Shown here: piece after piece, positions 24,484-35,935 of the stretch
Layout: every line of letters starts with the position of its first letter
Position numbering within the stretch: the stretch's first letter is position 1
Assembly: GCA_945910005.1 (NCBI GenBank)
Contig: OX246744.1
Span: forward strand, 7,419,368-7,483,367
Origin: Isoperla grammatica
Taxonomy: Eukaryota > Arthropoda > Insecta > Plecoptera > Perlodidae
Length of the DNA: 64,000 nt
Reading direction: 5' to 3'
The notes under the pieces: generated by a model
Databases searched by the model: none
Seen by the model: only the letters and a program-made list of their open reading frames with translations
Told to the model about the DNA's origin: nothing
Made by a program: the position numbers and the translations under genes

Positions 24484-24538
24484 TTATCACTGAAAGTTAG
24501 TATTGTCACCGTGAGACAACTTTCGGTAATAGCCCCCC

Positions 24539-25324
24539 CCCCCCCCCAATTCCCCCCACAAATTCTGCGTACGAATCACATCTTCAATATCTTGAAGCAT
24601 TCTATAGATATTAAATTTATTAATAAAACAACCTTAATTGAGCGAGTTAACTCCCATTTATACTCTAAATACTTGTCAATCTAGTCGCTTTATCTGAACG
24701 AGACCGGCGACTCACGACCAACTGTCTTTTTATAAATACGACTATAATCTTGTGTCAGCTTCACAGACATTTTTATATAAATCCACAATATTACTTTTCT
24801 CCCATACAAGAAGAGCACAGTAACCATTTCTCATGTGTCAAAACTCGACGGGCAACAATTAAGCTTTACTAATTATTTGACTCGCGAGCAAATGCTTTAG
24901 ATTAATTATTGTACAACGCAGAGAAAAATGACTTCAGACATTGAGAACATTATTACTTACTAGAGGGTGAACGAAATACATTTACAATGTCAAAATGAAT
25001 TAATTGAGTATATACGTGTGTGTGTGTAAATTGAACACACAGTTGGCTGTGTTTACGAGTGAAGAATTTGAGGGATTTAAAAACCGCACAAAAGTACTAA
25101 TAACTCTCACAGACGACTCACAAAAAAGTGCAAAAAAAATGGGAGACAAAGTTTCGGGATCCTCCAAGAAAATGTAAAAGTCTAACTCTGACTGGGAATC
25201 AAAACCAGATCTCAAATTTAACGGACATTCAAGGTTTTTAACGAATAAAGCCGAAATTAATAAATTCAAAAACCAAAATCTCTCACCAATAAAACAACTT
25301 TCACGGACTTTGAAATCTAGAAGC
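24539..25324. other. No gene; MITE end fragment
   Basis: Near 24575-24610, CACATCTTCAATATCTTGAA resembles the right end of the family at 34561. A 127-codon reverse frame (25000-25383) runs from a GT microsatellite into a MITE and has no recognised domain. Confidence 0.45.
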
Positions 25325-25471
25325 GTTCCACAGCAACCTTGTGGATGATGACGTATAATAGATGAGTGAGGCATTGCAGCCAACCAAATGTCAGTATTTA
25401 AAAAAGCCCCCCGCTGATTGGCTCCGACTCACTCAACTATGACGTAAGCATTCACAAGGTTGCCATGGAAC
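25325..25471. mobile_element. 147-bp MITE with GTTCC ends
   Basis: GTTCCACAGCAACCTTGTGG pairs with CACAAGGTTGCCATGGAAC, and inner ATGAGTGAGGC pairs with GCTCCGACTCACTCA-type sequence. A 92-codon frame downstream starts inside this repeat. Confidence 0.8.
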
Positions 25472-25854
25472 AACTTTACTACCATGCAGTGTTGCACATT
25501 ACCGCACTCACAACAGATTGCAAGGAAGCCAGCCCAGCCGTGGTCACTTCTTACGACGTGGTTATAGCCCAGCCGTGGGAGATTCTACAGACAGACTCGT
25601 GCACTCCAATTACCTGGAACAGAAAGAAAACGGCTCGTGGTAGATTACACCGAATACAAGAACATCCCGATGTTGTACTTCTTGTATGCAAGTGCCTGCA
25701 CGATCTGCACGAACATTACACCTTTTGTACACTAAATAAGTAATGCACTGATTGTTCCTGTCCTAAAAAAAACAGTCCTAAACTGCTTTACCGATCGACA
25801 TAAGAGGCTGTGATCAAACAGTACTGATGCTCATGGCAAAGATGTTACTTCTTG
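25472..25854. other. No supported gene
   Basis: A 92-codon frame (25465-25743) ends before a short A-run. It has no domain I recognise and no flanking exon signals, so it is not called. Confidence 0.4.
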
Positions 25855-26155
25855 TCTTAGGAATAAGTAAACGGTGACTTTGGAGCCGTCCTAGCAACGA
25901 AGCACTCAAATTCAAAGTTGTTCTGAATCGGCCTTGTTGATTCTGGCATTTGTCCGCAGGTGTTCGCACTGTCCAATCACTGATTCATATGTTTCGTATT
26001 TGAAATATGGATCTTTGATTGGTTATCGCTCACTCGTCGATGGTGTTCGAAGCCTACAGAGTTGGTTTAGTCACTTTAATTAAAGTCCCCAACTGCAAAT
26101 CAGTTTAGTTACTAAGTGGGTAGACTCTAAATGTGAGTATATTTATGTTCATTTT
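25855..26155 (+). mobile_element. SINE family T1, copy 2 (5' truncated)
   Basis: Begins at CTTAGGAATAAGTAAACGG, runs through the full conserved body and ends in CAAATCAGTTTAGTTACTAA and GTGGGTAGACTC. The B-box head is absent. Confidence 0.88.
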
Positions 26156-27327
26156 TATTTAACCTTCCCCTGTTATTTTCTACGCTGAGATTGATTGAAT
26201 ACATTAGTTTCTTTAATAAACTTGGGAAAAAAAAAATTATTGTGTGGAAGTGGAATTTTGGTACAGTTTCTACACACATAATCTACAATTTAGTTGTGCT
26301 CTCGAAATCGTTGGGTCAAACACGCGGAGTTTATAGACAAGGTAGTCCATAACGTGTTTCGTTTCCCCAAAATACAATTAAAAATTGTGAATTCCAAAAA
26401 ACTTTGCCCGAAGCAATTTTTCAAAATTAAAACATTTACCCCTATTCTTCCAAAAAAACAGAAAAACTAATTTCGCACACGGTTTTCACATTAGCCTACT
26501 ATACGGTCCTTCCTTCCTTCCTCTTTTAACCACTTTACATAATCATCATGCATGTACCAATATTGTTGCCGGTTCCGGCGCAAAACACGACAGCCCCCCC
26601 CCCCCTCCCCCCCCCTTCACAAAACATTTTGCATATTTCCGTTCCGGCCCATAACAACAACACAAAAAAAAACGGATCTTGATTTTCTGCGCGCTAATGT
26701 CATAATATACAGAAAAATCTGCATTCCATACTCTGTGGCCTTTCACAGTGTGAGGGAAGGGGGGAGGGGGGGGGGGGGGGCGCACAGAAAAAAAACACAG
26801 CACATTTGAATTTGTTTAATCGATTCATGCAAAATCGGAGCAACGACAACGCCGCTGCTAAATAAATAAATAAACGAGCGAAGAAAAAAGAGCTCTTGTT
26901 TATTGTGATTCGTTTTCCAGTCGGCGTGTTTAATGATAACGACGTCATACACGCCTCGGGTGAAAAAAACAAAAACAAAACAAGGGGGGAGGGGGGGAGG
27001 GAGGCAAAGGGGGGTGGTGAACTGTTACGTCGTCGGAAGCTAATTAAAAACAGGCCTGTAGGGGTGCGCGAGCGACCCGTGAATCGTATACGTACGTACA
27101 ACGTAGGAAGATGAATTAACTGATGATGATGGTGGAAACGTGAAAACGGAAACTGCTGAGAGTGTAGAAAAGAGAGTTCGTTAGTTAGAGACGGCCGGGG
27201 TATGAAATTGAAAAACAGCTAAACAATATTAGGTTATTAACGGGAAGCGGTAGAGAGCTTCGCGTTAAAAACGGCACAGAAGTTTCGTTTTTTAATTACG
27301 GTATATATTTCGAGAATGTGCTTTTCG

Positions 27328-27328
<1 letters not shown>
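26156..27328. other. No gene; paired C-run and G-run arms
   Basis: A C-rich tract (26594-26617) and a G-rich tract (26756-26780) are ~140 bp apart and complementary, and overlapping frames on both strands here are made by them. Purine-rich DNA follows near 26985-27015. Confidence 0.5.
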
Positions 27329-27360
<32 letters not shown>

Positions 27361-27361
27361 T
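27329..27361 (+). repeat. Microsatellite (GATA)n
   Basis: Eight GATA units. Confidence 0.95.
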
Positions 27362-27659
27362 TTGGGCTTAACGTCTCATATTTTTGCAACTAGGCTAATC
27401 AAGACGATGAGTGGGTGATAATGAAGATGAAATAGGGGACTGTTTGGAGGAAAGGGGCAAGTAGGAGGACGCGTGAGGAAAGGAGAAAGGGGAGGAAAGG
27501 GGATTGGGGTGTCGAAAATCTGACTCAATAGCGAATTGTGATTTGGTAAGGCATTGCCAACACAAACAGAACAGCATAAAAAGATATTAAAGAGAGGATT
27601 TTTTTAAAGGTAAATGAATGAAAGGAGAAAATGTACATAATATAAATGTACATATCAGA
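27362..27659. other. Purine-rich intergenic stretch
   Basis: 27419-27510 is rich in GGAAAGGGG-type words. No gene. Confidence 0.45.
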
Positions 27660-27808
27660 ATAGATGATTTTCAGAATTGATCTTTCTGAGAAAGCCGTGA
27701 TTTGCTCTATCTAAGGGTCCTAGATCAATAGACCTTTTTAGAATTGATCTAGGACCCTTAGATAGAACAAATCACGGCTTTCTAGATCAATTCTGAAAAT
27801 CCTCTATA
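27660..27808. mobile_element. ~148-bp palindromic MITE (AGAATTGATCT family)
   Basis: GATTTTCAGAATTGATCT, AAAGCCGTGATTTG and AAGGGTCCTAGATCAAT on the left return inverted on the right. A half copy is at 52633-52676. Confidence 0.85.
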
Positions 27809-27875
27809 GTTTAGTTTAGTATAATATAGTTTGAGTGGCTTGGTTGATCTTGTTTGTTTATTCCTGCTTCCGATG

Positions 27876-28010
27876 CATAAGTTCTAGGGTTCGATTACTC
27901 TACAGACGGTGACTTTAGAGCCGTCACAGCAACGATACACATAATAACTGGTATAATATCCGCCACAGAAAATCACTTCTCGTAACTTGGTGCATGGTAG
28001 AAAATAAATA
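27876..28010 (+). mobile_element. Diverged SINE T1 head fragment
   Basis: B-box-like GGGTTCGATTACTC followed by CGGTGACTTTAGAGCCGTC and CAGCAACGA, matching the T1 head-body junction. The conserved central body is missing. Confidence 0.6.
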
Positions 28011-28520
28011 CAAATGTATTAATTTCTTATACTTTATTTATTTACATAATTACAAACAACTAAGGTAAAGTGCATGTACGCTGCAAGTTAAAGCGCTTCA
28101 AGCTTAGAATACGACGAAAACAACAAGTAAAGCACTTGTCCTAGAAAGTATACAGCTGAAGTGGAGCGTGTGAGGCGCCCTCCTACTACGACGTGTAAAA
28201 ACTGAACCAAAACTTAAAAAAACGAACGAAACCGTTTAAATTCAATGCAGAACGAAATTTACCACAAGGTAAAAAGTAAATTACATTGTTTAAGATTAAT
28301 TTGATGTGTCGAAAACGAGGAGCGAGAAGAGAAAAGCAAAAGGTAAAAACTGAATCGTGCAGTTTAGATGTATTACACAAAGTGCATTCGGAAAACGAAA
28401 TGTAATTACGGGTAACTAGGCCTACACAAAAAGCTGCAAGGTATGAAAACAACGTGTACTTGTCTTCGGGTATGTCCGGAAAAGGACGAACATAGCCGAA
28501 GCACCAGATCGTGAGAATTT
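28011..28520. other. No gene recognised
   Basis: AT-rich, with no repeat matched elsewhere in the window. Confidence 0.4.
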
Positions 28521-28805
28521 AAGGTTTTCTGTTCGTATCTTTAAAAAAACTTTAAAAAAACGAAATTGTGGGAAGATACACAAGACAGATATTATCTGGG
28601 TCTACAGGTGACGAAAACAAATATATGCAACATTCATTACGATTGGTTTAACACGATATCGTAGTAACGCATGCACTAAATCTAAACGTGATGAATTTTG
28701 CATTTATTTGTTTTCGTTATCTCTAGACCCTGATAATATCTGTCTTGTGTATCTTCCCACAGTTTCGATTTTAAAAGTTGTTTTTAAATTCGAACAGAAA
28801 GCCTT
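28521..28805. mobile_element. 285-bp long-arm MITE, family L1a, copy 1
   Basis: AAGGTTTTCTGTTCG and GAAGATACACAAGACAGATA return as TATCTGTCTTGTGTATCTTC and CGAACAGAAAGCCTT. Arms are ~120 bp. A second copy at 49527-50096 is interrupted by another element. Confidence 0.88.
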
Positions 28806-29088
28806 ATATTCTAACGATCTGTCAACATAGCACTGTGTTTTGGTAACCCCTTTACAGACTGAATGAAATATTATAACCATTAGCGTATAGTTATTTTGAT
28901 TATTAAATCGATTATTAGTAATAAAAAGCATACTGATTATAATGTTAGACATACAATTTAGAGCATTCAGTATGTGCTTTCCGAACCACAGTGCGCTGTT
29001 GATTAAGATTTTCGATTACGAAGTCCATTCTTGAGATATAATTTTAAAATGTAAATTTTGTGCGGTTTTTGACGAAGAGGTACCTTTT
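28806..29088. mobile_element. ~283-bp long-arm MITE, family L1b, copy 1
   Basis: CACTGTGTTTTGGTAA on the left and CCGAACCACAGTGCGCTG on the right are inverted, ending in TTTTGTGCGGTTTTT. Homologous to 62849-63182. The outer left arm is lost where it abuts the previous element. Confidence 0.8.
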
Positions 29089-29098
29089 GCTTTTAACG

Positions 29099-29437
29099 GC
29101 AATGGGTATTAAAACTGCGCAAAATTCATGTTTTTTATACCATGAGAACACTTTCAAATATTGAAAAAGTGATTCTGATCCTGTCTCTCGATTTGTATCA
29201 GCTACACAAAAAAGTAAAAAATAAAAATATTTTTGCGATCGTTACTTTATTTCATTAATTATTAACTTATAAATAAAATAACAATCGTAACTATAACAAA
29301 CTGTGAATGTTTTTAAATCCAGTTTTTAGTTGATACAAAACCAAAGACAGGGTCATAGTCACTTTTTCAATATTTGGAAGCGTTCTCATGGTATAATACA
29401 AAAACATTAATTTCTGGCGGTTTTAATACCCATCTAC
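29099..29437. mobile_element. ~339-bp long-arm MITE, family G1 (ATTGAAAAAGTG)
   Basis: ATGGGTATTAAAACTGC, ACCATGAGAACACTTTC and ATATTGAAAAAGTGATTCTG on the left all return inverted on the right, with arms ~115 bp. The motif ATATTGAAAAAGTGATT recurs in related elements across the window. Confidence 0.88.
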
Positions 29438-30102
29438 CTTAATCTAAAAAATAAAGAACACACAATACATTATTATTGGCTTCGCTAAGCGCCTCCTCTA
29501 CCTTCAGCGAGTGTATGTATGTATGCACATTATCTTGCTTCCCATCACATGACATCATTTACTGACACGAGAACAGAACATATCCAATACGAGTCATGTT
29601 CGTGACGAAGCGATCGTGTCTTCACCATTACTTTCAGAGAAGACGAAACATTTCTTCGCATTCATTCACAATTAACTTAGTCAGAACTCTTAACAGCTTC
29701 ACGCTTCACTATAATCCGTCAACGTTTAACCTTGCACACATTTCAAGAATCGTTTGTACATTATTATATAATTAATAATTAATCAGATGGAAAATCCGAC
29801 GAGTTCTATCACGAATTTTCTTAATTATCGGTTCTAGAACAAGGACAATATTTATTTAATTATACAGATTTGAGAATAGTTTCCCACACTTTCGTTCTTC
29901 TTCTTTTTCTGCTCATCGGTAGATGGCATTGGGTTTAACCTCATTTATTGCATTTATCCACGACAGGGATAGAGCGAAGCAGAATGTCATGAATATGTGA
30001 CATCAGAATAACAAGATAAATATAATTATGAATTTATTGATCATAGAGTGAAATAAGCTATAATTTTAATCGATTCATTTAAAGGTAATTCTTTAAATTT
30101 TA
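29438..30102. other. No gene recognised
   Basis: Short (GTAT)n near 29510. Otherwise unassigned. Confidence 0.4.
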
Positions 30103-30180
30103 ATTAAAGTCGCCCCCACAGAAAATCAGTCCAGTTACTGAGTGGGTAGACTCTATAAATACGAATGTATTTTTTAATTT
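30103..30180 (+). mobile_element. SINE T1 3' fragment
   Basis: TTAATTAAAGTCGCCCCCAC then AAAATCAGTCCAGTTACTGA and GTGGGTAGACTC. Only the 3' stem-loop region remains. Confidence 0.8.
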
Positions 30181-30930
30181 TATTTCATTTTGAAACGGAT
30201 TTAAATCAACACGTTTTGTTGTAATAATATGCATTTCACGAAATTGTTTGAAACCGCAAATTTAGTGAAAGGTATTTAAGAGAAAAAAATTCGTAATTTG
30301 GAATTTATATCAACAACTTCATATCTTAAACCACCACGCATTATGTAAATATCACCTTAGGCCCCTAACAATATTCTTTTCATATAAAAGAACCCAATAA
30401 CATTCTTTTTTATTCTAAATCCCAAATTACATAAAAAAACATTGGTTTCTAATAAAAGCAAACAATTCCACTGAAATATCTATCTAAATTTTGTTTTTCA
30501 CTGTGCTTTGGGAGTTTTCTTTTCAAACCAACGAAAAGGATAATAATATTGTTATGAAAGAGAACAATACACGAATATATTGTTTGTTCTGTTCTTCACA
30601 ATAGAATTCTCCACCTTCCCCAAAATTCATTTATCCACAGTCTCCATTATACTGCATGAATCAATTGAAAGCATCCGAACGAATCATCCCCTATAAATTA
30701 ATATGGCAATTACCGACACCAGATTGCTTTTGTATCTTACTCGAATCACAACCCAACAAATAGTCTAGTATATAGGAAATTGAACGTTTCCCACCCGCGG
30801 GAAACACTGGAGTACATTGTGCAGTGATTTATACTCATCGAAAACATAGAGAGTCATCGTTTTATTAATACTCTTCTTACTCGCGTATATATTCTGTTAC
30901 ACAATATAGGGTTTCTGTGGTACCAGGTAA
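30181..30930. other. No gene recognised
   Basis: AT-rich unassigned DNA. Confidence 0.4.
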
Positions 30931-31038
30931 TACAGGCTTTGAGAACGCATCTAGATATTGAAAAAGTGTTTCTTACATACTCAAGATTTAAGTTTTAAAC
31001 GACAGTCACACATTCAATATTTTGAAAGTTTTTGAATG
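30931..31038. mobile_element. Short G1-family MITE
   Basis: TTGAGAACGCATCTAGATAT and TGAAAAAGTG on the left are answered by CACATTCAATATTTTGAAAG on the right. Internally deleted relative of 29099-29437. Confidence 0.6.
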
Positions 31039-31109
31039 CATTGTTTAGAAAACACATATTTTTATTTCGTTGTTAGATTAACGAAAAAGCTTAGTGTACG
31101 ATGCTGTAT

Positions 31110-31213
31110 GAATTTTGTCTGTATACGATGAAAATTAAGCGTTTTACGAGGGCGTGTTTGTTTCAAAGTTACCCTCGTAAAACGCTTAGTTTTCGCCGTA
31201 CATGCAAAATTCC
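31110..31213. repeat. Strong 104-bp hairpin
   Basis: AAGCGTTTTACGAGGG at 31137-31152 pairs exactly with CCCTCGTAAAACGCTT, and pairing extends outward through GAATTTTG and CAAAATTC. The loop is ~19 bp. Confidence 0.85.
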
Positions 31214-31370
31214 AAAAGTAGTTATATTTTTATAAACCTAACAATTCATTCATGTTGAATTGAACGATAGTCAAGTGTGTTTTTAATGAGTCAGTGAGTT
31301 GTTTAATGTATATTTTTATGTGTATGTGTATGTATTTGTGTATGTGTATATTTTTAATATAATCAAAGAT

Positions 31371-31541
31371 TAAAGGCCAAATGCATAGTCATCCCTCATG
31401 TGCTCCTCAACTCAGCCTTTCCATAGACTAGCCTTACCACCAATCACTGAGCAGCATTGCCATGTGGACTGCTCTGTGATTGGTGGTTTGGCGACTCTGC
31501 TCTGAGGAAAGGCTGAGTTGAGGAACGACTATGCATTTAAT
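31371..31541. mobile_element. GGCC-AATGCATAGT palindromic MITE, copy 2
   Basis: AGGCCAAATGCATAGTC and CTCAACTCAGCCTTTCC on the left return inverted on the right. Same family as 20447-20622. The right outer bases are shortened. Confidence 0.82.
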
Positions 31542-31917
31542 CAGATTCCGGGCGTATTGGGTTCGAAACGGTGGTGGGGGAAAGAATTTAACGGGAAGCA
31601 GCATCACCTTGGATCACACAAACCCTGTTACAGAGAATAGGAACAAACGACCCCCCCCCCCGCCCCCCCCCCCCCCCCTCCCGCAACGGTTCCCCTACAA
31701 CGCACCGAATCTTTATCTTTCACGTTCCGAATGGATATTTCTCGCAGATGAAGAGAAAGCTGGCTGGCAAGATATCTCGCCAGACAAATCCGAAATTGGA
31801 TTTGGCTATACGGGGACGGCTTAGTTACTGATATTCTTCTGTACTATCGATGGAGGGAGAGAATGAATGCGATGGCGATATGGATGATATGTAGGCCGCT
31901 CGTGCGATCCCATTCGT
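31542..31917. other. No gene; poly-C
   Basis: Poly-C tracts at about 31651-31678. A 97-codon frame (31531-31824) runs from the MITE through the poly-C and is rejected. Confidence 0.5.
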
Positions 31918-32712
31918 TGGGCTCGCTCTACTCCGCTCGACTCTGCTCGACTCTGCTCGGCTCTGCTCGGCTCGCCTCGAATCAGCTGTGCTCGACTCTG
32001 CTCGGCTCTGCTTGACTGCTCTGCTCGACTCGACTCAGCTCTGCTCGACTCTGCTCGACTCTGCTCTGCTCGACTCTGCTCGACTCGGTTCGACTCTGCT
32101 CGACTCTGCTCGGCTCGCCTCGACTCAGCTGTGCTCGACTCTGCTCGGCTCTGCTTGACTGCTCTGCTCGACTCGACTCAGCTCTGCTCGACTCTGCTCG
32201 ACTCTGCTCTGCTCGACTCTGCTCGACTCGGTTCGACTCGGCTCAACTCTGCTCGACTCTGCTCGACTCGACTCAGCTCTGCTCGACTCTGCTCGGCTCT
32301 GCTCGACTCTGCTCGGCTCTGCTCGGCTCTGCTCTGCTCGGCTCTGCTCGACTCTGCTCTGCTCGACTCTACTCGGCTCTGCTCGACTCTGCTCTGCTCG
32401 GCTCGACTCGACTCTGCTCGGCTCTGCTCGACTCTGCTCTGCTCGACTCTACTCGGCTCTGCTCGGCTCTGCTCTGCTCGGCTCTGCTCGACTCTGCTCT
32501 GCTCGACTCTACTCGGCTCTGCTCGACTCTGCTCGACTCTGCTCGGCTCTGCTCGACTCTGCTCGGCTCTGCTCGACTCTGCTCGGCTCGACTCTGCTCG
32601 GCTCGACTCTGCTCGGCTCGACTCTGCTCTACTCGACTCTGCTCTACTCGACTCTGCTCGACTCTGCTCGACTCTGCTCGACTCGACTCTGCTCGGCTCG
32701 ACTCGACTCGTT
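31918..32712 (+). repeat. ~795-bp decamer satellite, CTCGACTCTG / CTCGGCTCTG
   Basis: About 80 copies of a 10-bp unit with CTCTG insertions. Because ten is not a multiple of three, all frames cycle, giving a 198-codon Leu/Cys/Ser/Asp/Ala/Arg frame (32131-32727) with no biological support. Confidence 0.96.
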
Positions 32713-33751
<1,039 letters not shown>

Positions 33752-33850
33752 ACTAAGCTGTGAAATGTATATCAGCTACAACTACAATGAATAAATCTGG
33801 ACGGAGCGCGCGGGAGACTTGTTAGGTTTGAAATAACATTGTTTTACGGC

Positions 33851-33982
33851 CCGGCTTGCGACAATATTGTTGCAGCCGGTCTGAGGACAATGAGTCTCTG
33901 GCACAAGCACAATGTTATCTATCCCGTATCTCTCTCCTAGTAGCACAGCTGTTATCACTCAGCTTCCTCTAGTGATAACAGC
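33851..33982. repeat. Two small hairpins
   Basis: CCGGCTTGCGACAAT pairs with ATTGTTGCAGCCGG (33851-33879). GCTGTTATCACT (33948-33959) pairs perfectly with AGTGATAACAGC (33971-33982) across an 11-nt loop. Confidence 0.8.
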
Positions 33983-34560
33983 TCGCACTCGATAGACCCG
34001 CGTTCACGTTTCAATATGTGTTCGATACTAAAAAGCTCGAAAACGTAAAAATTTTAGGATTGTTCATAAAATATCGAAATATTGGTATCGTTCGGGGTCA
34101 GACATTATTAAGGTCTACATATTATATTCTCAAAGAAATAATGAAAAAATAATGTTTGATAAAATTAGAGACAGTATTGAAATTGTTTATTTTATCCAAA
34201 TATGAACAATTTTGCACTTTTTTTTGTTGTTGGAATATATCAAGTTAAAGATCAAGTTCAAGTTTTATTGACTTTTCATAATATTGTGACTAACATTACA
34301 TTTGACATGATTCATTACAATCATGTATTTATAAAAAGGCACAATTTAACTCTCGTATGAGTTGAAGATGTTTCCAACTCGAAAACCATCTGCACAACAC
34401 AATAAACAATAAACATAACATACATAATTGCAACGTAATTTATATCTATAGATATCTGTGGACCTTCATAATATTGAGCTCCGTATTTTACCAACAGTTT
34501 GATATGTTATCGTCATTTTAAAGATACGAAAAAATACCTTAAATTCTCACGTATCAATTT
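33983..34560. other. No gene recognised
   Basis: Contains TCAAGTTCAAGTTTTATTGA near 34253, a phrase that could be a retroelement end, but nothing confirms it. Confidence 0.35.
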
Positions 34561-34862
34561 TTATTGATATCTTGACACTGTTATTTATGATATTGAAAAA
34601 GTGATTCTGAAGCGGAACTTCGGTTTGTGTGCTAAACAATCAAGAAATTAAAAACTTTAGAATATTGTATAATTGTTACGATTTTAATTTCACAAATTAA
34701 TTAAATTCTAAAAAATTGGATCAAAATTAATTATAGCAATACAAATCTTGATAATAACAATATTTGAAAAATTTTAAATTCATTTTTTAGCACTGATACA
34801 AAACAAAATTCCGCATAAATATCACTGTTACAATATCTTGAATCATTTTCAAGATATCAATA
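34561..34862. mobile_element. ~302-bp G1-family MITE
   Basis: TTATTGATATCTTGA on the left and TCAAGATATCAATAA on the right are inverted, with inner ATATTGAAAAAGTGATTCTG, GCGGAACTTCGGTTTGTGT and their partners (AAACAAAATTCCGC). Confidence 0.83.
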
Positions 34863-35112
34863 AACTACCCTTCATTTTGCGAGGTCAAAATAATGCAAGC
34901 TATACACCCACTGCCGTTAATAATAAAGGTCTAGACGTATAAAGAAAGATATTCCATTCCACGGGACCCTGGAGAAAACGCCAACGAAACGTCTGAATAA
35001 AGTGCGTCTATAAACGTCGGTATATACAGTATACACAACTAGGCAGTTCATTTACCACAGCCTATCATCAATATTCAAGAGGACTCTTACACAAGAGCGC
35101 AGTATATAGATG
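34863..35112. other. Spacer
   Basis: No supported feature. It could hold the upstream part of the LTR-like sequence that follows. Confidence 0.3.
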
Positions 35113-35935
35113 AAGTCGGTTTTCTTCGACGGTTATAAATATTCAGTCGCGTTGTGCAGTTTAGCGCGATCGTCGTGGCAGTTAAGAGTTTTGCCTTTCT
35201 GTACGTCCTTGCAAATAAATAAATAAATAAATAAATTCACATTTAGAGTCTACCCACTCAGTAACTAAACTGATTTGCAGTGGGGGACTTTAATTTAAAG
35301 TGACTAAACCAACCCTGTAGGCTTCGAACACCATCGACGAGTGAGCGATAACCAATCAAAGATCGATATTTCAAATACGAAACACATGAATCAGTGATTG
35401 GACAGTGCGAACACCTGCGGACAAATGCCAGGATCAACAAGGCCGATTCAGAATAACTTTGAATTTATTGAGTGCTTCGTTGCTAGGACGGCTCCAAAGT
35501 CACCGTTTACTTATTCCTAAGCCAAGAAGTAATGGAACTGAATCCACAATAGAGTAAGATTGTATACATAACAGTGGCGGCTCGTGAGGCGAGGGTGAGC
35601 CTCAGTAAGTGGGTTTTCTTCGACGGTTATAAATATTCAGTCGCGTTGTGTAGTTTAGCGCGATCGTCGTGGCAGTTAAACGTTTTGCCCGTCTGTACGT
35701 CCCTGCAAATAAATCCTCGATACAGTAAGATTGTATGTACATAACATTGGCGGCTCGTCAAGCGAGGCTGAGCCTCAAAAAGTCGGTTGCGTTGTGCAGT
35801 TTAGCACGATCACCGTGGTAGTTAAGAGTTTTGCCCGTCTGTACGTCCTTGCAAATAAATCCTCGTTAGAGATATTATTAGATTGTATATACATTACAGT
35901 GGCGGCTCGTCAAGCGAGGCTGGGCCTCCCAAGGA
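35113..35935 (+). mobile_element. Three tandem LTR-like fragments, first split by a SINE
   Basis: Units with GTTGTGCAGTTTAGC start at 35151, 35645 and 35791. Two have TTATAAATATTCAGTC (TATA-like). All contain AATAAA about 85 bp later, followed by GATTGTATATACATTACA and TGGCGGCTCGTC. TATA, AATAAA, a ...ACA end and an immediately adjacent TGG-initiated stretch resemble promoter, polyadenylation signal, LTR end and tRNA primer site of an LTR retrotransposon. The third unit lacks 27 bp around the TATA. A hAT-like terminal repeat (CAGTGGCGG) is an alternative reading. No gag or pol is present. Confidence 0.5.
35218..35549 (-). mobile_element. SINE family T1, copy 3, reverse strand
   Basis: Starts with AAATAAATAAATTCAC (the tail in reverse), then GAGTCTACCCACTCAG and the entire body to AAGAAGTAATGGAACTGAAT. 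It sits in GCAAATAAATCCTCG of the first LTR-like unit, a site intact in the other two units. Confidence 0.9.

Larger units (their letters stand above)
21973..24538. mobile_element. 2.57-kb TIR element whose body is a palindromic satellite
   Basis: Left terminal repeat 21973-22027 and right terminal repeat 24484-24538 are inverted complements: GGGGGGCTAT, then GAAAGTTG, CTCAC, GGTGACAATACT, ACTTT and AGTGATA in both. Everything between is a 27-unit array (22028-24272) plus a nested MITE (24273-24483). There is no coding capacity, so it is non-autonomous. Foldback-type elements and their satellite derivatives are the nearest known analogy, by architecture only. Target duplication is unclear because the right end runs into a C-run. 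Confidence 0.9.

Noticed and set aside
25000..25383. 127-codon reverse frame
   Set aside because: Bounded by a GT repeat and a MITE, with no recognised domain or splice context.
26546..27114. Overlapping proline/glycine-rich frames on both strands
   Set aside because: Generated by poly-C and poly-G tracts.
35258..35440. Similar ~60-codon peptides here and at 43725-43913
   Set aside because: Both are sense translations of the T1 SINE body. The copy at 11850-12020 has stops in the same frame, so coding constraint is not supported.
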